A stretch of 53,849 nt of DNA from Streptomyces mesophilus (GTDB lineage: Bacteria > Actinomycetota > Actinomycetes > Streptomycetales > Streptomycetaceae): assembly GCF_011044995.1 (NCBI RefSeq), contig NZ_JAAKZW010000022.1, positions 1 to 53,849 on the forward strand, in the 5' to 3' direction. Made by a program: the position numbers and the translations under genes. This document shows positions 25,668 through 34,386 of this stretch, piece by piece (position 1 is the stretch's first letter; every line of letters begins with the position of its first letter). The notes under the pieces are model-generated. The model worked only from the letters and a program-made list of their open reading frames with translations. It was not told the origin of the DNA and searched no databases.

Positions 25668-26620
25668 GGTTCCTTTTGGACGACGAGCAGCGCGAGTTCG
25701 CCCGCAGCCTGGACGCGATGCTGACGGCCACGGATGTTCCTGCGGTCGTACGGTCCTGGGGCGCCGGGGACTTCACGGCCGGGCGGGCCCTGTGGTCGCG
25801 GCTCGCGGACGCGGGCGTCTTCGCGCTCGCCGTACCCGAGGCGTACGAGGGTGTGGGGCCGCTGCCCGTCGAACTGGCCGTCGCCTACGTGGAGTTGGGC
25901 CGCCATGCCGTACCGGGACCGGTCGTGGAGACCGCGGCGGTCGCCGGGCTCCTGGCGGCGACCGGCGACTCCGCGCATGCCAAGCAGCTCCTGCCGGGCA
26001 TCGCCTCCGGTTCCGTGATGGCGACAGTCAAGGCGCCGGGCGGCCCGTACGCCCTGGACGCGGAAGCCGCCGACCTCACCATCACCTTCGCGGACGGCGG
26101 CCTGCACACCTGCACCGGACACGGCCCGACCCACCGTTCCGCCGACCCCGCCCGCCGGCTGACCGAACCGGGCGCGCCCGCCGAACTCCTCACCCAGGAC
26201 CGCGCGGCCTTCGCGGCCACCGACGCCTGGGGCACGCTCGCCGCGGCCGCGCAGGCGCTCGGGGTGGGCCGGGCGCTGCTCGACCGTACGGTCGCGTACG
26301 TGAAGCAGCGCAAGCAGTTCGGGACCGAGATCGGCACGTTCCAGACGGTGAAGCACCAGCTGGCGGACACGCTGGTGAAGCTCGAGTTCGCGACCCCGCT
26401 CCTGTACGGCGCGGCCCTCACCATGACCCGCGCCGACCTCGCCGCCGCCAAGCTCACGGCCTCGGAGGCGGCGTATCACGCCTCGCGCACGGCGCTCCAA
26501 TTGCACGGCGCGATCGGGTACACCGAGGAGCTGGACCTGTCCCTGTGGATCCGCAAGGCGCAGGCCCTGCGCACCGCTTGGGGCACGCCGAGCGCGTGCA
26601 GGAAGCGGGTGCTGGCCTGA
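25664..26620 (+). CDS. Acyl-CoA dehydrogenase partner subunit (FadE-like)
   Basis: Shorter acyl-CoA dehydrogenase-fold protein of 318 aa, starting in a 4-nt ATGA overlap with the preceding fadE. N terminus MRFLLDDEQREFARSLDAML; the middle domain is short; C terminus VAYVKQRKQFGTEIGTFQTVKHQLADTLVKLE and LHGAIGYTEELDLSLWIRKAQAL are typical of the beta-type subunits (FadE32/FadE33-like) of heterotetrameric steroid acyl-CoA dehydrogenases. The two products are expected to assemble as alpha2beta2 and oxidise a HIP-derived CoA ester. The assignment to a numbered FadE is not certain. Confidence 0.87.
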   Translation: MRFLLDDEQREFARSLDAMLTATDVPAVVRSWGAGDFTAGRALWSRLADAGVFALAVPEAYEGVGPLPVELAVAYVELGRHAVPGPVVETAAVAGLLAATGDSAHAKQLLPGIASGSVMATVKAPGGPYALDAEAADLTITFADGGLHTCTGHGPTHRSADPARRLTEPGAPAELLTQDRAAFAATDAWGTLAAAAQALGVGRALLDRTVAYVKQRKQFGTEIGTFQTVKHQLADTLVKLEFATPLLYGAALTMTRADLAAAKLTASEAAYHASRTALQLHGAIGYTEELDLSLWIRKAQALRTAWGTPSACRKRVLA

Positions 26621-26663
26621 GCGGCCCGGGCCCTTCAGACTTGGGCGGCCCCGGGCCCTTCAG
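26621..26663. repeat. Duplication over the MerR stop codon
   Basis: GCGGCCCGGGCCCTTCAG (26621-26638) and the same with one extra C (26645-26663). The second contains the stop of the MerR gene (26660-26662 on the minus strand). The GC-rich GGGCCC arms may also act as a terminator between the convergent fadE and merR genes. Confidence 0.65.
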
Positions 26664-27013
26664 GCCCGGGCGGCAGCCACCAGCTCCGCGAGCGACTCAC
26701 GGGTGAGCGCGAGCCGTTCCATCTCCTGGTCCACGCGCGAGAGTTGCTCGAGGACCAGCGGGCTCAGGCACGGCTCGATCTCCTGCTCGCTGCCGCAGAC
26801 GCACTCGATGATCTCGGCGATGATGCGCGTGGACAGGCCCGCGTCCAGGAAGCGGCGGATCCGCCGGACGGTCGCGGGGGCGTCCACTCCGTACACCCGA
26901 TGGCCGCCGGGCGTCCGGGTGGACGCCAGGAGCCCCTGCTCCTCGTAGTAGCGCAACAGCCGTACGGAGACACCGGTCTCGGCAGCGAGCTGCCCGATCT
27001 TCATCCCGTCCAC
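26660..27013 (-). CDS. MerR-family transcriptional regulator
   Basis: Small MerR protein of 117 aa. Winged helix: MKIGQLAAETGVSVRLLRYYEEQGLLASTRTPGGHRVYG, then the dimerisation coiled coil. An unusual CVCGSEQEIEPC segment gives three Cys near the middle; it is not the SoxR iron-sulfur pattern. GTG 27013 (VDGMKIG) is preferred because GAGGGGG lies 5 nt upstream; the ATG at 27004 is an alternative. It is divergent from the aldo-keto reductase gene with a MerR-type promoter between, so it likely controls that gene. The inducer is unknown. Confidence 0.9.
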   Translation of the reverse strand: MDGMKIGQLAAETGVSVRLLRYYEEQGLLASTRTPGGHRVYGVDAPATVRRIRRFLDAGLSTRIIAEIIECVCGSEQEIEPCLSPLVLEQLSRVDQEMERLALTRESLAELVAAARA

Positions 27014-27034
27014 TGTGACCCCCCTCACAGACAC

Positions 27035-27066
27035 TTGAACCTCACATCGGTGTGAGCTCATAGCGT
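27035..27066 (+). promoter_or_regulatory. MerR-type promoter with dyad in a long spacer
   Basis: TTGAAC (27035-27040) and TAGCGT (27061-27066) are 19-20 bp apart, longer than normal, and the spacer begins with the perfect inverted repeat CTCACA-TCGG-TGTGAG (27041-27056). That is the classical MerR promoter layout. The ATG of the reductase follows 7 nt after the -10 box, implying a leaderless mRNA. Confidence 0.75.
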
Positions 27067-27073
27067 CCCTGCC

Positions 27074-28003
27074 ATGACGAACACCACGCACAGCACGCAG
27101 CCCACGCAGCCCTCCCGGCTCACGGCCGAGAACCCTACAACCGTCCTGCTCGGCGGTGATCTTCCCGTCCGCCGCCTGGGATACGGCACCATGCGCCTCG
27201 CCGACGGCCCCGGCGACCCCACCGGACCCGAAGCCCGCATCTGGACCGCGCCCGCCGACCGTGACGCGGCGATCGCTCTGCTCCGTACCGCCGTCGAGCT
27301 CGGCGTCCAGCTGATCGACACCGCGGACGCCTACGCGCTCGGCGCGGGCGAGGAGCTGATCGCCGACGCGCTGCACCCGTACCGCGACGACCTGATGATC
27401 GCCACGAAGGTCGGCGTCGTCCGCCCGTCCCCCACGGAATGGGTGCCGCTCGGGCACCCCGCGTATCTGCGTCAGCAGACCGAGCTGAGCCTGCGCCGGC
27501 TGCGTACGGACCGCATCGACCTGCTCCAGCTGCACCGCATCGACCCCGCCTACCCGGTGGCCGAGCAGCTCGGCGCGCTCAAGCAGCTCCAGGAGGAGGG
27601 CAAGGTGCGGCATATCGGCCTGTCCGAAGTGACCGTCGAGCAGATACGCGAGGCCGAGGAGACCGCGCCCGTCGCGAGCGTCCAGAACCTCTACAACCTG
27701 GCCACGCGCGGCCACGAGGACGTGGTCACGTACACCGCCGGGCAGGGCATCGCCTTCCTGCCGTTCTTCCCGGTCGCCATGGGCGCGCACGCCGCACCCG
27801 GCGGCCCGCTCGACACGATCGCCCACGAGCTGGGCGCCACCGCCGCGCAGACCGCGCTCGCCTGGCTCCTTCACCGCTCCCCGACCGTGCTGCCCATCCC
27901 GGGCACGACGTCCGCGGCCCATCTGGCCGAGAACGTCGGGGCGCTCGAAGTCGCCCTCGACGCCGAGCAGTTCGCGCGGATCGAGGCGGCGACCCAGGGG
28001 TAA
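27074..28003 (+). CDS. Aldo/keto reductase
   Basis: NADPH-dependent oxidoreductase of 309 aa, AKR fold. Catalytic tetrad candidates: Asp and Tyr in LIDTADAYALGAGEELIADAL, Lys in IATKVGVV, His in LLQLHRIDPAYP. The C-terminal cofactor segment IPGTTSAAHLAENVGAL is conserved. It converts carbonyl compounds to alcohols; the substrate is unknown. It is transcribed divergently from a MerR gene, probably leaderless, and under that regulator. Confidence 0.93.
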   Translation: MTNTTHSTQPTQPSRLTAENPTTVLLGGDLPVRRLGYGTMRLADGPGDPTGPEARIWTAPADRDAAIALLRTAVELGVQLIDTADAYALGAGEELIADALHPYRDDLMIATKVGVVRPSPTEWVPLGHPAYLRQQTELSLRRLRTDRIDLLQLHRIDPAYPVAEQLGALKQLQEEGKVRHIGLSEVTVEQIREAEETAPVASVQNLYNLATRGHEDVVTYTAGQGIAFLPFFPVAMGAHAAPGGPLDTIAHELGATAAQTALAWLLHRSPTVLPIPGTTSAAHLAENVGALEVALDAEQFARIEAATQG

Positions 28004-28107
28004 CGGCCCCTGGACGGCCCGGCTCGTCCGCGTGCCGTACACATGGAGGCCTGGTCAAGGGGCATACGGTCCTGCGGTGACGTCGGCGGGAAGGGAGGCC
28101 ACGGAGG

Positions 28108-28899
28108 ATGGACGACAGGGATGCTCCCCCGCCCGGCAGTCCCGCGTTTCCCGGCCACCAGGCCGCCGCCTGCCGCACCGTCGATGAGCTCGACCTCGCG
28201 GTCACGGACTGCCATGCGTGCCCCCGGCTCGTGGAGTGGCGCGAGCAGGTCGCCCACACCCGTCGGGCCGCCTTCAAGGACGAGCGGTACTGGGGCCGCC
28301 CCGTCCCCGGCTTCGGTCCGTCGGACGCGCGCCTCGCCGTCGTCGGACTCGCCCCGGCCGCGCACGGCGGCAACCGCACCGGCCGGATGTTCACCGGCGA
28401 CCCTTCGGGCGACTTCCTGATGGCCGCTCTGTACGAGGTGGGCCTCGCCTCGCAGCCCACCTCGGTCGCCGCGGACGACGGACTGCGCCTGTACGGAGTG
28501 CGCCTGTCGTCACCCGTGCACTGCGCGCCTCCGGACAACCGCCCCACACCCCAGGAGCGCGACACCTGCCGGCCCTGGCTGGCCCGTGAACTGGAACTGC
28601 TTCGCCCCACCCTGCGCACCGTCGTCGTCCTCGGCGGCTTCGGCTGGCAGGCCCTGCTCCCGGTGCTCGCCGCCGCGGGATGGCGGCTGCCGCGGCCGCG
28701 CCCGGCCTTCGGCCATGGCGTCCGGTTCACCGCGTACGACCCGGTCGACGGGCGCGAGCTGACCGTCCTCGGCTGCTACCACCCCAGCCAGCGCAACACC
28801 TCGACCAAACGCGTGACCCTGCCGATGCTCGTCGACGTCCTGCGCCACGCGGCCGGACCGGCCGGACTGGCGGGACCACGGCCGGACGGGAAAGGCTGA
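28108..28899 (+). CDS. Family 5 uracil-DNA glycosylase (UdgB)
   Basis: DNA repair enzyme of 263 aa with the family 5 hallmarks: GLAPAAHGGNRTGRMFTGD for motif 1 (no Asp/Asn water activator as in family 1), HPSQRNTSTKR for motif 2, and iron-sulfur Cys in DCHACPRL plus VHCAPPDNRPTPQERDTC. It excises uracil and other deaminated bases, useful in a GC-rich genome. GGGAGG lies 9 nt before the ATG. The upstream gap of 104 nt shows no clear terminator. Confidence 0.93.
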   Translation: MDDRDAPPPGSPAFPGHQAAACRTVDELDLAVTDCHACPRLVEWREQVAHTRRAAFKDERYWGRPVPGFGPSDARLAVVGLAPAAHGGNRTGRMFTGDPSGDFLMAALYEVGLASQPTSVAADDGLRLYGVRLSSPVHCAPPDNRPTPQERDTCRPWLARELELLRPTLRTVVVLGGFGWQALLPVLAAAGWRLPRPRPAFGHGVRFTAYDPVDGRELTVLGCYHPSQRNTSTKRVTLPMLVDVLRHAAGPAGLAGPRPDGKG

Positions 28900-28955
28900 G
28901 GCACAAAACACACCTAAAGCGGTTGCACGGTGCATCTTGCCGGGATCTTCGGGTA

Positions 28956-28976
28956 AGCGGGCTCCGTCGGCCCGCT
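28956..28976. promoter_or_regulatory. Hairpin in leader of the ProP-like gene
   Basis: AGCGGGC / GCCCGCT with a 7-nt loop, 32 nt before the start codon. A perfect odd palindrome TGCACGGTGCA lies just upstream at 28924-28934. It may terminate udgB or control the symporter gene. Confidence 0.4.
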
Positions 28977-29008
28977 CAGCGGGTGCCCCCTCAGTGAAAG
29001 GTCACTCC

Positions 29009-30508
29009 ATGTCCTCCGACGGCCACGAGACCGAGGCCGATCCGCAGGCCCGCAGACGGCACCGCCTTCTGTTCCGTGCGCTCGAGCGTCGCCGCAACCC
29101 CCGCCTGCGCCGCACCGACATCACGATCACGGACCAGGCGGCGGTCAAACGTGCCGTGAAGGCCGCTTCCCTCGGCAATGCCATGGAGTGGTTCGACTTC
29201 GGCATCTACAGCTATCTCGCGGTCACCCTCGGCCATGTCTTCTTCCCCTCGGGCAACGACACCGCCCAGTTGCTCTCGTCGTTCGCGACCTTCGCCGTGG
29301 CCTTCCTGGTGCGGCCCCTCGGCGGCATGGTGTTCGGGCCCATGGGCGACAAGGTCGGCCGCAAGAAGGTGCTCGCCCTCACCATGATCATGATGGCGGT
29401 CGGCACCTTCGCGATCGGCCTCATCCCCTCGTACGACAGCATCGGCTTCTGGGCGCCCGTCCTGCTGATCCTCTTCCGTCTGGTGCAGGGCTTCTCGACG
29501 GGCGGCGAGTACGGCGGCGCCTCGACCTTCATCGCGGAGTACGCGCCGGACAAGCGCCGGGGCTTCTTCGGCAGCTTCCTGGAGCTGGGCACGCTGGCCG
29601 GCTACGTCGGCGCCGCGAGCCTGGTCACCGCGATGACCGCCGTGCTGGGCAGCGAGGGCATGGAGGACTGGGGCTGGCGCGTGCCGTTCCTGGTCGCCGG
29701 GCCGCTCGGCCTGGTGGGCCTGTATCTGCGGCTGCGGCTCGACGAGACCCCGGCCTTCCAGAAGCTGGAGGACTCCTCCACGTACAAGGCCTCCGATGCC
29801 GCCTCGGCGGTGGAGACCTCCGCGAAGGGCGATCTGAAGAAGATCTTCAAGCAGTACTGGGGCACCCTCGTGCTGTGCATCAGCCTGGTCGGCGCGTACA
29901 ACATCGTGAACTACATGCTGCTTTCGTACATGCCGACCTATCTCTCCGACGAGATGCACTACAGCGAGAGCCATGGACTGCTGCTCCTGGTGGGCACCAT
30001 GATCGTGCTGATGCTGGTGATCAACCAGGTCGGCCGGCTCTCGGACCGCTTCGGCCGCAAGCCCCTGCTGACGGCGGGCATGCTCGGCTTCTTCGTGCTC
30101 TCGATCCCGGCCTTCGCCCTCGTGCAGCAGGGCAGCCTGGCCGCGGTCTCGGCCGGCATGCTGATGCTCGGCTTCTCCCTGGTGTGCCTGCTCGGCACGA
30201 TGTCCGCGGCCCTGCCCGCGCTGTTCCCCACGCAGGTGCGCTACGGCGGCCTCGCCGTCGGCTACAACCTGTCGGCCTCCCTGTTCGGCGGCACCACGCC
30301 CCTGGTCGTCACCGCACTCATCCAGGTGACCGGGACCGACATGCTCCCGGCGTTCTACGCGATGGGCGCGGCGCTCGTCGGCCTGGTGGCCATCGCCTTC
30401 ATGAAGGAGACGGCGCAGCAGCCGCTCGAGGGCTCGCCGCCCTCGGTGGAGACGCCCCAGGAGGCGGCGGAGATCGCCGAGGCGCAAGCGCCGGCAGGCC
30501 GTATCTGA
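29009..30508 (+). CDS. ProP-like MFS proton symporter
   Basis: MFS transporter of 499 aa. A 50-residue basic N terminus (ARRRHRLLFRALERRRNPRLRR) precedes 12 helices. ProP/metabolite-proton-symporter motifs: GNAMEWFDFGIYSYLA in helix 1, GPMGDKVGRKKVLALT in loop 2-3, FSTGGEYGGASTFIAEYAPDKRRGFFGS in helices 4-5, and GRLSDRFGRKPLL. Substrates in this family are betaine, proline, ectoine or dicarboxylates. ATG 29009 with GAAAGG 7 nt upstream is chosen; a start at 28937 would run through a hairpin. C terminus is acidic and Pro-rich. Confidence 0.92.
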   Translation: MSSDGHETEADPQARRRHRLLFRALERRRNPRLRRTDITITDQAAVKRAVKAASLGNAMEWFDFGIYSYLAVTLGHVFFPSGNDTAQLLSSFATFAVAFLVRPLGGMVFGPMGDKVGRKKVLALTMIMMAVGTFAIGLIPSYDSIGFWAPVLLILFRLVQGFSTGGEYGGASTFIAEYAPDKRRGFFGSFLELGTLAGYVGAASLVTAMTAVLGSEGMEDWGWRVPFLVAGPLGLVGLYLRLRLDETPAFQKLEDSSTYKASDAASAVETSAKGDLKKIFKQYWGTLVLCISLVGAYNIVNYMLLSYMPTYLSDEMHYSESHGLLLLVGTMIVLMLVINQVGRLSDRFGRKPLLTAGMLGFFVLSIPAFALVQQGSLAAVSAGMLMLGFSLVCLLGTMSAALPALFPTQVRYGGLAVGYNLSASLFGGTTPLVVTALIQVTGTDMLPAFYAMGAALVGLVAIAFMKETAQQPLEGSPPSVETPQEAAEIAEAQAPAGRI

Positions 30509-30523
30509 GCGGACGGCACCTGC

Positions 30524-30570
30524 GTGGGCGCCCTCAGCCGGGACTGCCGTGGGCGCCCTAGCGGGACTGC
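30524..30570. repeat. Duplication over the LURP-one gene stop codon
   Basis: Copies at 30524-30547 and 30549-30570 differ only by two single-base indels; period 25 nt. The stop of the minus-strand gene (30558-30560) lies in the right copy; the left copy has an equivalent in-phase-looking TGA. Confidence 0.7.
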
Positions 30571-31157
30571 AGGGCGTCCAGCGCGACCGCCTGCGCGATG
30601 ACCAGACGCCGGTCGAGGCCCGGATCGGTGATGTCCACCAGGTACTTGTCGCGCAGGGCGAACTTCTTCGTCACCGAGAAGGACGGCGCGCCGTCCGAGG
30701 TGAAGGTGAAGTGGTACGGCCAGGCGAACGGCACCGAGTTGAGGAACGGGATGAACTCCCAGACGCGGCGCACCACGGCAAGCGCCGCGTTGCTCTCCTC
30801 GCCCTTGGCCTTGGGCGCACCCGGCTGTTCCAGCTGCCAGGTGGAGCGCAGCAGTGAGCGCTTGAAGAGCTTGCGGAACGAGCCGAGTGTGCCGCCGCCC
30901 GGGACCGTGACGTCGTATGTGGCGCCCACATCCACGATGTTGCGGGCCCGGAACTCGGCGAACACCTGCTCCTTGGACGCGTCCGTGTAGAGCGTCACCT
31001 TCTCCTTGAAGGCCATCCGCTTCTGCTGTGCGAACGCCACCAGGTCGCCCTCCGAGCCGTCGGGGGCCTGGGTGTGCACCTCGTACTGGTTGACCATGAA
31101 CCGTACGCGCTGGCGTATGAGCAGCCGGTTGTGCTTCTGCAAGGTCTGAGCATCCAT
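30558..31157 (-). CDS. LURP-one-related / scramblase-like beta-barrel protein
   Basis: Cytoplasmic protein of 199 aa of an actinobacterial family with the tubby/LURP-one/scramblase fold. Recognisable stretches: RFMVNQYEVHTQAPDG, AFAQQKRMAFKEKVTLYTD, RNIVDVGATYDVTVPGGGTLGSFRKLFKRSLLRSTWQLEQPG, KKFALRDKYLVDITDPGLDRRLVIAQAVALDALQ. The function in bacteria is unknown. ATG 31157 has GGAG 8 nt upstream. Confidence 0.8.
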   Translation of the reverse strand: MDAQTLQKHNRLLIRQRVRFMVNQYEVHTQAPDGSEGDLVAFAQQKRMAFKEKVTLYTDASKEQVFAEFRARNIVDVGATYDVTVPGGGTLGSFRKLFKRSLLRSTWQLEQPGAPKAKGEESNAALAVVRRVWEFIPFLNSVPFAWPYHFTFTSDGAPSFSVTKKFALRDKYLVDITDPGLDRRLVIAQAVALDALQSR

Positions 31158-31200
31158 CGACGGGTCTCCAGTCAGTGATGAGAGCGGCCGAAGCCGCGGC

Positions 31201-31240
31201 GGACTCGGCTGGACACAAGGGGTACTTGGAAGCCGAGTCC
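31201..31240. repeat. Inverted repeat upstream of the LURP-one gene
   Basis: GGACTCGGCT and AGCCGAGTCC, perfect 10-bp arms separated by 20 nt, between the AraC stop (31282) and the LURP-one start (31157), both minus-strand genes. It may terminate the araC transcript or bind a regulator. Confidence 0.5.
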
Positions 31241-31281
31241 CCCGTTGCCGCGGGATCAGTGAAGGGAGGCCCGCGTTCCGG

Positions 31282-32256
31282 TCAGGGCGCGCCCAGCGTC
31301 CGGTGCGGCGCCTGCCCGTAGGTCTCGCGGTAGTGGGACGCGAACCGGCCCGGATGGTAGAAGCCCCAGCGTGCGGCGACCTCGGTGACCGTGACCCCGT
31401 CGCCGGGCCCCGCGGCGGCCAGCTCGCGATGGGCGTGGGCAAGGCGCACCCGGCGCAGGTGGGCCAGCGGCGTGGTGTCCAGATGGCGGCGGAACGCGTA
31501 CTGCAGGGCGCGCGGGGTGACATGGGCGGCCGCGGCGATCTCCGCGACGGTGACCGGCTGATCGGCGTGGTCGTCGATGTAGGCGAGGGCACGGCGCAGT
31601 GTGGCCGTGTGCGCGTCGACGCGGTCGCGCACCGCCCCCTCACCGCGTGCGGTGTGCGGGAACGCGTACAGCACACTCGCGGCGAGGTGCTGCGCCGCCG
31701 TCGAGGCCACCAGGGGTTCGTCGGCGACGGCCGCGTCGGCGAGGACATGGTCGCGCAGATAGGCGATGGCCCTGGCGAGCTGCCGGGAGGCGGCAGCCGG
31801 GCCGGGCCGGTGACCCGTCAACTGCACCGGCTTGCCCGTGAGCTGGGCCAGCAGCTCGGGGTCGAGCATGGCGATGGTGTAGCGGGCCTCCTGGATCCGC
31901 CCGGCGTACGGCAGTTCGGGCGGGGCGAGCAGCACGGCGTCCCCGGGGCCGAAGGCCTCGTCGTCGACGCCGGCGAAGGAGTGGTCCTGGATCGTGCCCT
32001 CGTGCACGACGCACACGCATATCCTGCCGAGCGGTGTCGCCGAGTAGCTCAACTCGCAGGCGAGATCGATCTCGTCGACGCTCACCGCGCCGATGCCCGT
32101 GCGGGAGATCCTGGCGCGGTGGGAGCCCGGTGTACCGCCGCCGATGCTCATCCTGGCGTACGCGCGGCAGAGGAAGTCCTCGGTCGTCGCCACGTCGTCG
32201 CTCTCGAAGGTCAGCGTCTCCACAGATGTGAAGATGCCACACCTGAACGTCCCCAT
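31282..32256 (-). CDS. AraC-family transcriptional regulator
   Basis: Regulator of 324 aa. The N-terminal 200 residues are a cupin-like sensor (LGRICVCVVHEGTIQDHSF, DAVLLAPPELPYAGRI). The C-terminal double HTH starts at LRRALAYIDDHADQPVTVAEIAAAAHVTPRALQYAFRRH and ends GVTVTEVAARWGFYHPGRFASHYRETYGQAPHRTL. ATG 32256 is used, although its ribosome site is weak; in-frame codons further upstream look non-coding. Divergent from the ANTAR gene 100 nt away. Targets unknown. Confidence 0.87.
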   Translation of the reverse strand: MGTFRCGIFTSVETLTFESDDVATTEDFLCRAYARMSIGGGTPGSHRARISRTGIGAVSVDEIDLACELSYSATPLGRICVCVVHEGTIQDHSFAGVDDEAFGPGDAVLLAPPELPYAGRIQEARYTIAMLDPELLAQLTGKPVQLTGHRPGPAAASRQLARAIAYLRDHVLADAAVADEPLVASTAAQHLAASVLYAFPHTARGEGAVRDRVDAHTATLRRALAYIDDHADQPVTVAEIAAAAHVTPRALQYAFRRHLDTTPLAHLRRVRLAHAHRELAAAGPGDGVTVTEVAARWGFYHPGRFASHYRETYGQAPHRTLGAP

Positions 32257-32356
32257 GCCTCGCTCATGCCGGGTGCTTTCGTTTTCCGGACAGCCCTGCT
32301 GGAGGGCTTCGCCTACCGACTGTCCCCGGTCCCCCACCTGCACGAAGGCTCTGTGC

Positions 32357-32707
32357 ATGATCGAACGAGGTGAGGACGAGGGCCGGATCGCCGACCTGGA
32401 GTCCGAGGTGGCACACCTGCGGCAGGCCCTGAAGTCCCGGGCGCTCATCGATCACGCCATCGGCGTGGTCATCACCATCGGCGGACTGCCTCCCGAGGAC
32501 GGCCTCGAGGTCCTCAAGTACATCTCGCAGCACACCAACATCAAGTTGCGCGTGGTGGCGGACGACCTGGTGCGCTGGCCGTCCACCCGGCATCTGACGC
32601 GGTCGGTGCGGCTGGCTCTGCCGCACGCGATCGAGCACGCCCGCAGGATGAGGCGCCACCGCGCGCGGATGGCGGAGGGTGGGGACCTGCGGAACGCGCC
32701 TCAGTGA
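32357..32707 (+). CDS. Stand-alone ANTAR-domain RNA-binding protein
   Basis: Protein of 116 aa with only an ANTAR domain: DLESEVAHLRQALKSRALIDHAIGVVITIGGLPPEDGLEVLKYISQHTNIKLRVVADDLV. ANTAR proteins bind paired RNA hairpins and prevent termination. Normally a receiver or GAF sensor is fused; none is present. ATG 32357 has GAAGG 8 nt upstream. Its 3' end overlaps the convergent cytochrome b gene by 7 nt. A basic tail (HARRMRRHRARM) could help RNA binding. Confidence 0.87.
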   Translation: MIERGEDEGRIADLESEVAHLRQALKSRALIDHAIGVVITIGGLPPEDGLEVLKYISQHTNIKLRVVADDLVRWPSTRHLTRSVRLALPHAIEHARRMRRHRARMAEGGDLRNAPQ

Positions 32708-34359
32708 CCGCCGCCGTCACCCCCGTGACCGTGCCCGCTGGTGACCTCGCGGTACTCCTCGGCCGTCGGCTTCTCCACCTGGGTGCCCGGCCCGTACATC
32801 GCCTTCGACAGGCGTACGCGCATCCGCTCGCCCCGTGGCACGGGCCGCCGCACCCCATTGGTGTCGGCCGCCGGGCCGGGGTCGAGCGCCGCCCGCTGCT
32901 CATGGGCCGTCAGCGTGAACCGCTCCCCCTGGCTGAGCGGTTCGTGTATCTCCACGAACTCGCCGTGCGGCAGCCGCTTGATCGTGCCGCTCTCGCGGCC
33001 GTGCAGCACCTTGTCCCGGTCGCGGTGCTGCAGCCCCAGACAGATCCGGCGCGTGATCCAGAACGCCAGGACCGGGACGACGAAGATGCCGATCCGTACG
33101 AACCAGGTGATCGCGTTGATGGAGAGATGGAGTTTGGTGGCCACGATGTCGTTGCCACCGCCGATCAGAAGCACCCCGTATCCCGCGAGCCAGGCGACGC
33201 CGAGCGCCGTACGGGTCGGGACGTTGCGCGGCCGGTCGGCGACATGGTGCTCGCGTTTGTCGCCGGTTACCCAGGCCTCGATGAAGGGGTAGACCGCGAT
33301 CAGCGTCATGTACACCGGGAAGAGCATGAACGGGATGAAGACGCCGAGCGCGAGCGTATGGCCGAAGGCGTTGATCTCCCATCCCGGCATCACCCGGATC
33401 AGGCCCTCGGAGAAGCCCAGATACCAGTCGGGTTGAGCGCCCGTGGTGACCAGGTCCGCGCGGTACGGCCCGAAGAGCCACACCGGGTTGATCGTCGCGA
33501 CCGCGCCCATGAACGCCAGCACACCGAAGACCAGGAAGAAGAATCCGCCGGCCTTCGCCACGTAGATCGGGAAGAACGGCGCACCCACGACCTTCTTCTC
33601 GGACCGTCCTGGCCCCGCGAACTGGGTGTGCTTGTGGTAGAAGACCAGGATCAGATGGGCCACCACCAGGCCCAGCATGATGCCCGGCAGCAGCAGGATG
33701 TGGATCGGGTAGAGGCGCGCGATGATGTCCGTGCCGGGGAACTCGCCGCCGAACAGGAACATCGCGAGATACGTGCCGACGATCGGGATCGACAGGATCG
33801 CGCCCTGGGCGAAGCGCAGGCCGGTGCCGGAGAGCAGGTCGTCCGGCAGCGAGTAGCCGGTCAGACCCGTGATCAGACCGAGCATCAACAGGGTCCAGCC
33901 GAACAGCCAGTTGATCTCACGCGGCTTGCGGAACGCTCCGGTGAAGAACACCCGCATCATGTGCACGAGCATCGCGGCCACGAAGACCAGCGCGGCCCAG
34001 TGGTGGATCTGCCGGATGAGCAGCCCGCCGCGGACCTCCATGCTGATCTCGACGGTGGACTCGAACGCCTTGGTCATCAGGACGCCCTTGAGCGGTTCGT
34101 ACGAACCGCCGTAGACGACCTCGACACTGCTCGGCTCGAAGAAGAGCGTCAGCCAGGTGCCGGTCAGGATCAGAATGATGAAGCTGTACAGACAGATCTC
34201 ACCCAGCATGAAGCTCGGGTGGTCCGGAAACACCTTGCGCATCTGCGTCTTGGCGAGGCCGTAGATGCCGAGCCGGCTGTCGGCCCAGTCGGCGAAGCTC
34301 TCACCCTTGGCCGGCTGTGCCGGCCGGCCATTACTGCGTATCCGCTCCTGGCTGCTCAT
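32701..34359 (-). CDS. qcrB: Orphan cytochrome b subunit (QcrB) of a cytochrome bc complex
   Basis: Membrane protein of 552 aa of the actinobacterial QcrB family. Heme-ligand helices: RQIHHWAALVFVAAMLVHMM and YPIHILLLPGIMLGLVVAHL, the Qo-site motif as PDWY (AQPDWYLGFSEGL), and a long C-terminal extension. The usual qcrC-qcrA partners and cta genes are absent here, so this is a second, stand-alone copy. ATG 34359 follows GAGAGG at a 6-nt spacing. An IdeR/DmdR-like iron box lies 28-46 nt upstream. It may give an alternative bc complex by using subunits encoded elsewhere; that is inference. Confidence 0.92.
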   Translation of the reverse strand: MSSQERIRSNGRPAQPAKGESFADWADSRLGIYGLAKTQMRKVFPDHPSFMLGEICLYSFIILILTGTWLTLFFEPSSVEVVYGGSYEPLKGVLMTKAFESTVEISMEVRGGLLIRQIHHWAALVFVAAMLVHMMRVFFTGAFRKPREINWLFGWTLLMLGLITGLTGYSLPDDLLSGTGLRFAQGAILSIPIVGTYLAMFLFGGEFPGTDIIARLYPIHILLLPGIMLGLVVAHLILVFYHKHTQFAGPGRSEKKVVGAPFFPIYVAKAGGFFFLVFGVLAFMGAVATINPVWLFGPYRADLVTTGAQPDWYLGFSEGLIRVMPGWEINAFGHTLALGVFIPFMLFPVYMTLIAVYPFIEAWVTGDKREHHVADRPRNVPTRTALGVAWLAGYGVLLIGGGNDIVATKLHLSINAITWFVRIGIFVVPVLAFWITRRICLGLQHRDRDKVLHGRESGTIKRLPHGEFVEIHEPLSQGERFTLTAHEQRAALDPGPAADTNGVRRPVPRGERMRVRLSKAMYGPGTQVEKPTAEEYREVTSGHGHGGDGGGH

Positions 34360-34386
34360 CCCCGGCCTCTCCCCTTCAGGCGTACT

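Noticed and set aside
28937..29008. Earlier start for the ProP-like gene
   Set aside because: The extension crosses a hairpin and is Ser/Ala/Pro filler; GAAAGG precedes the ATG at 29009.
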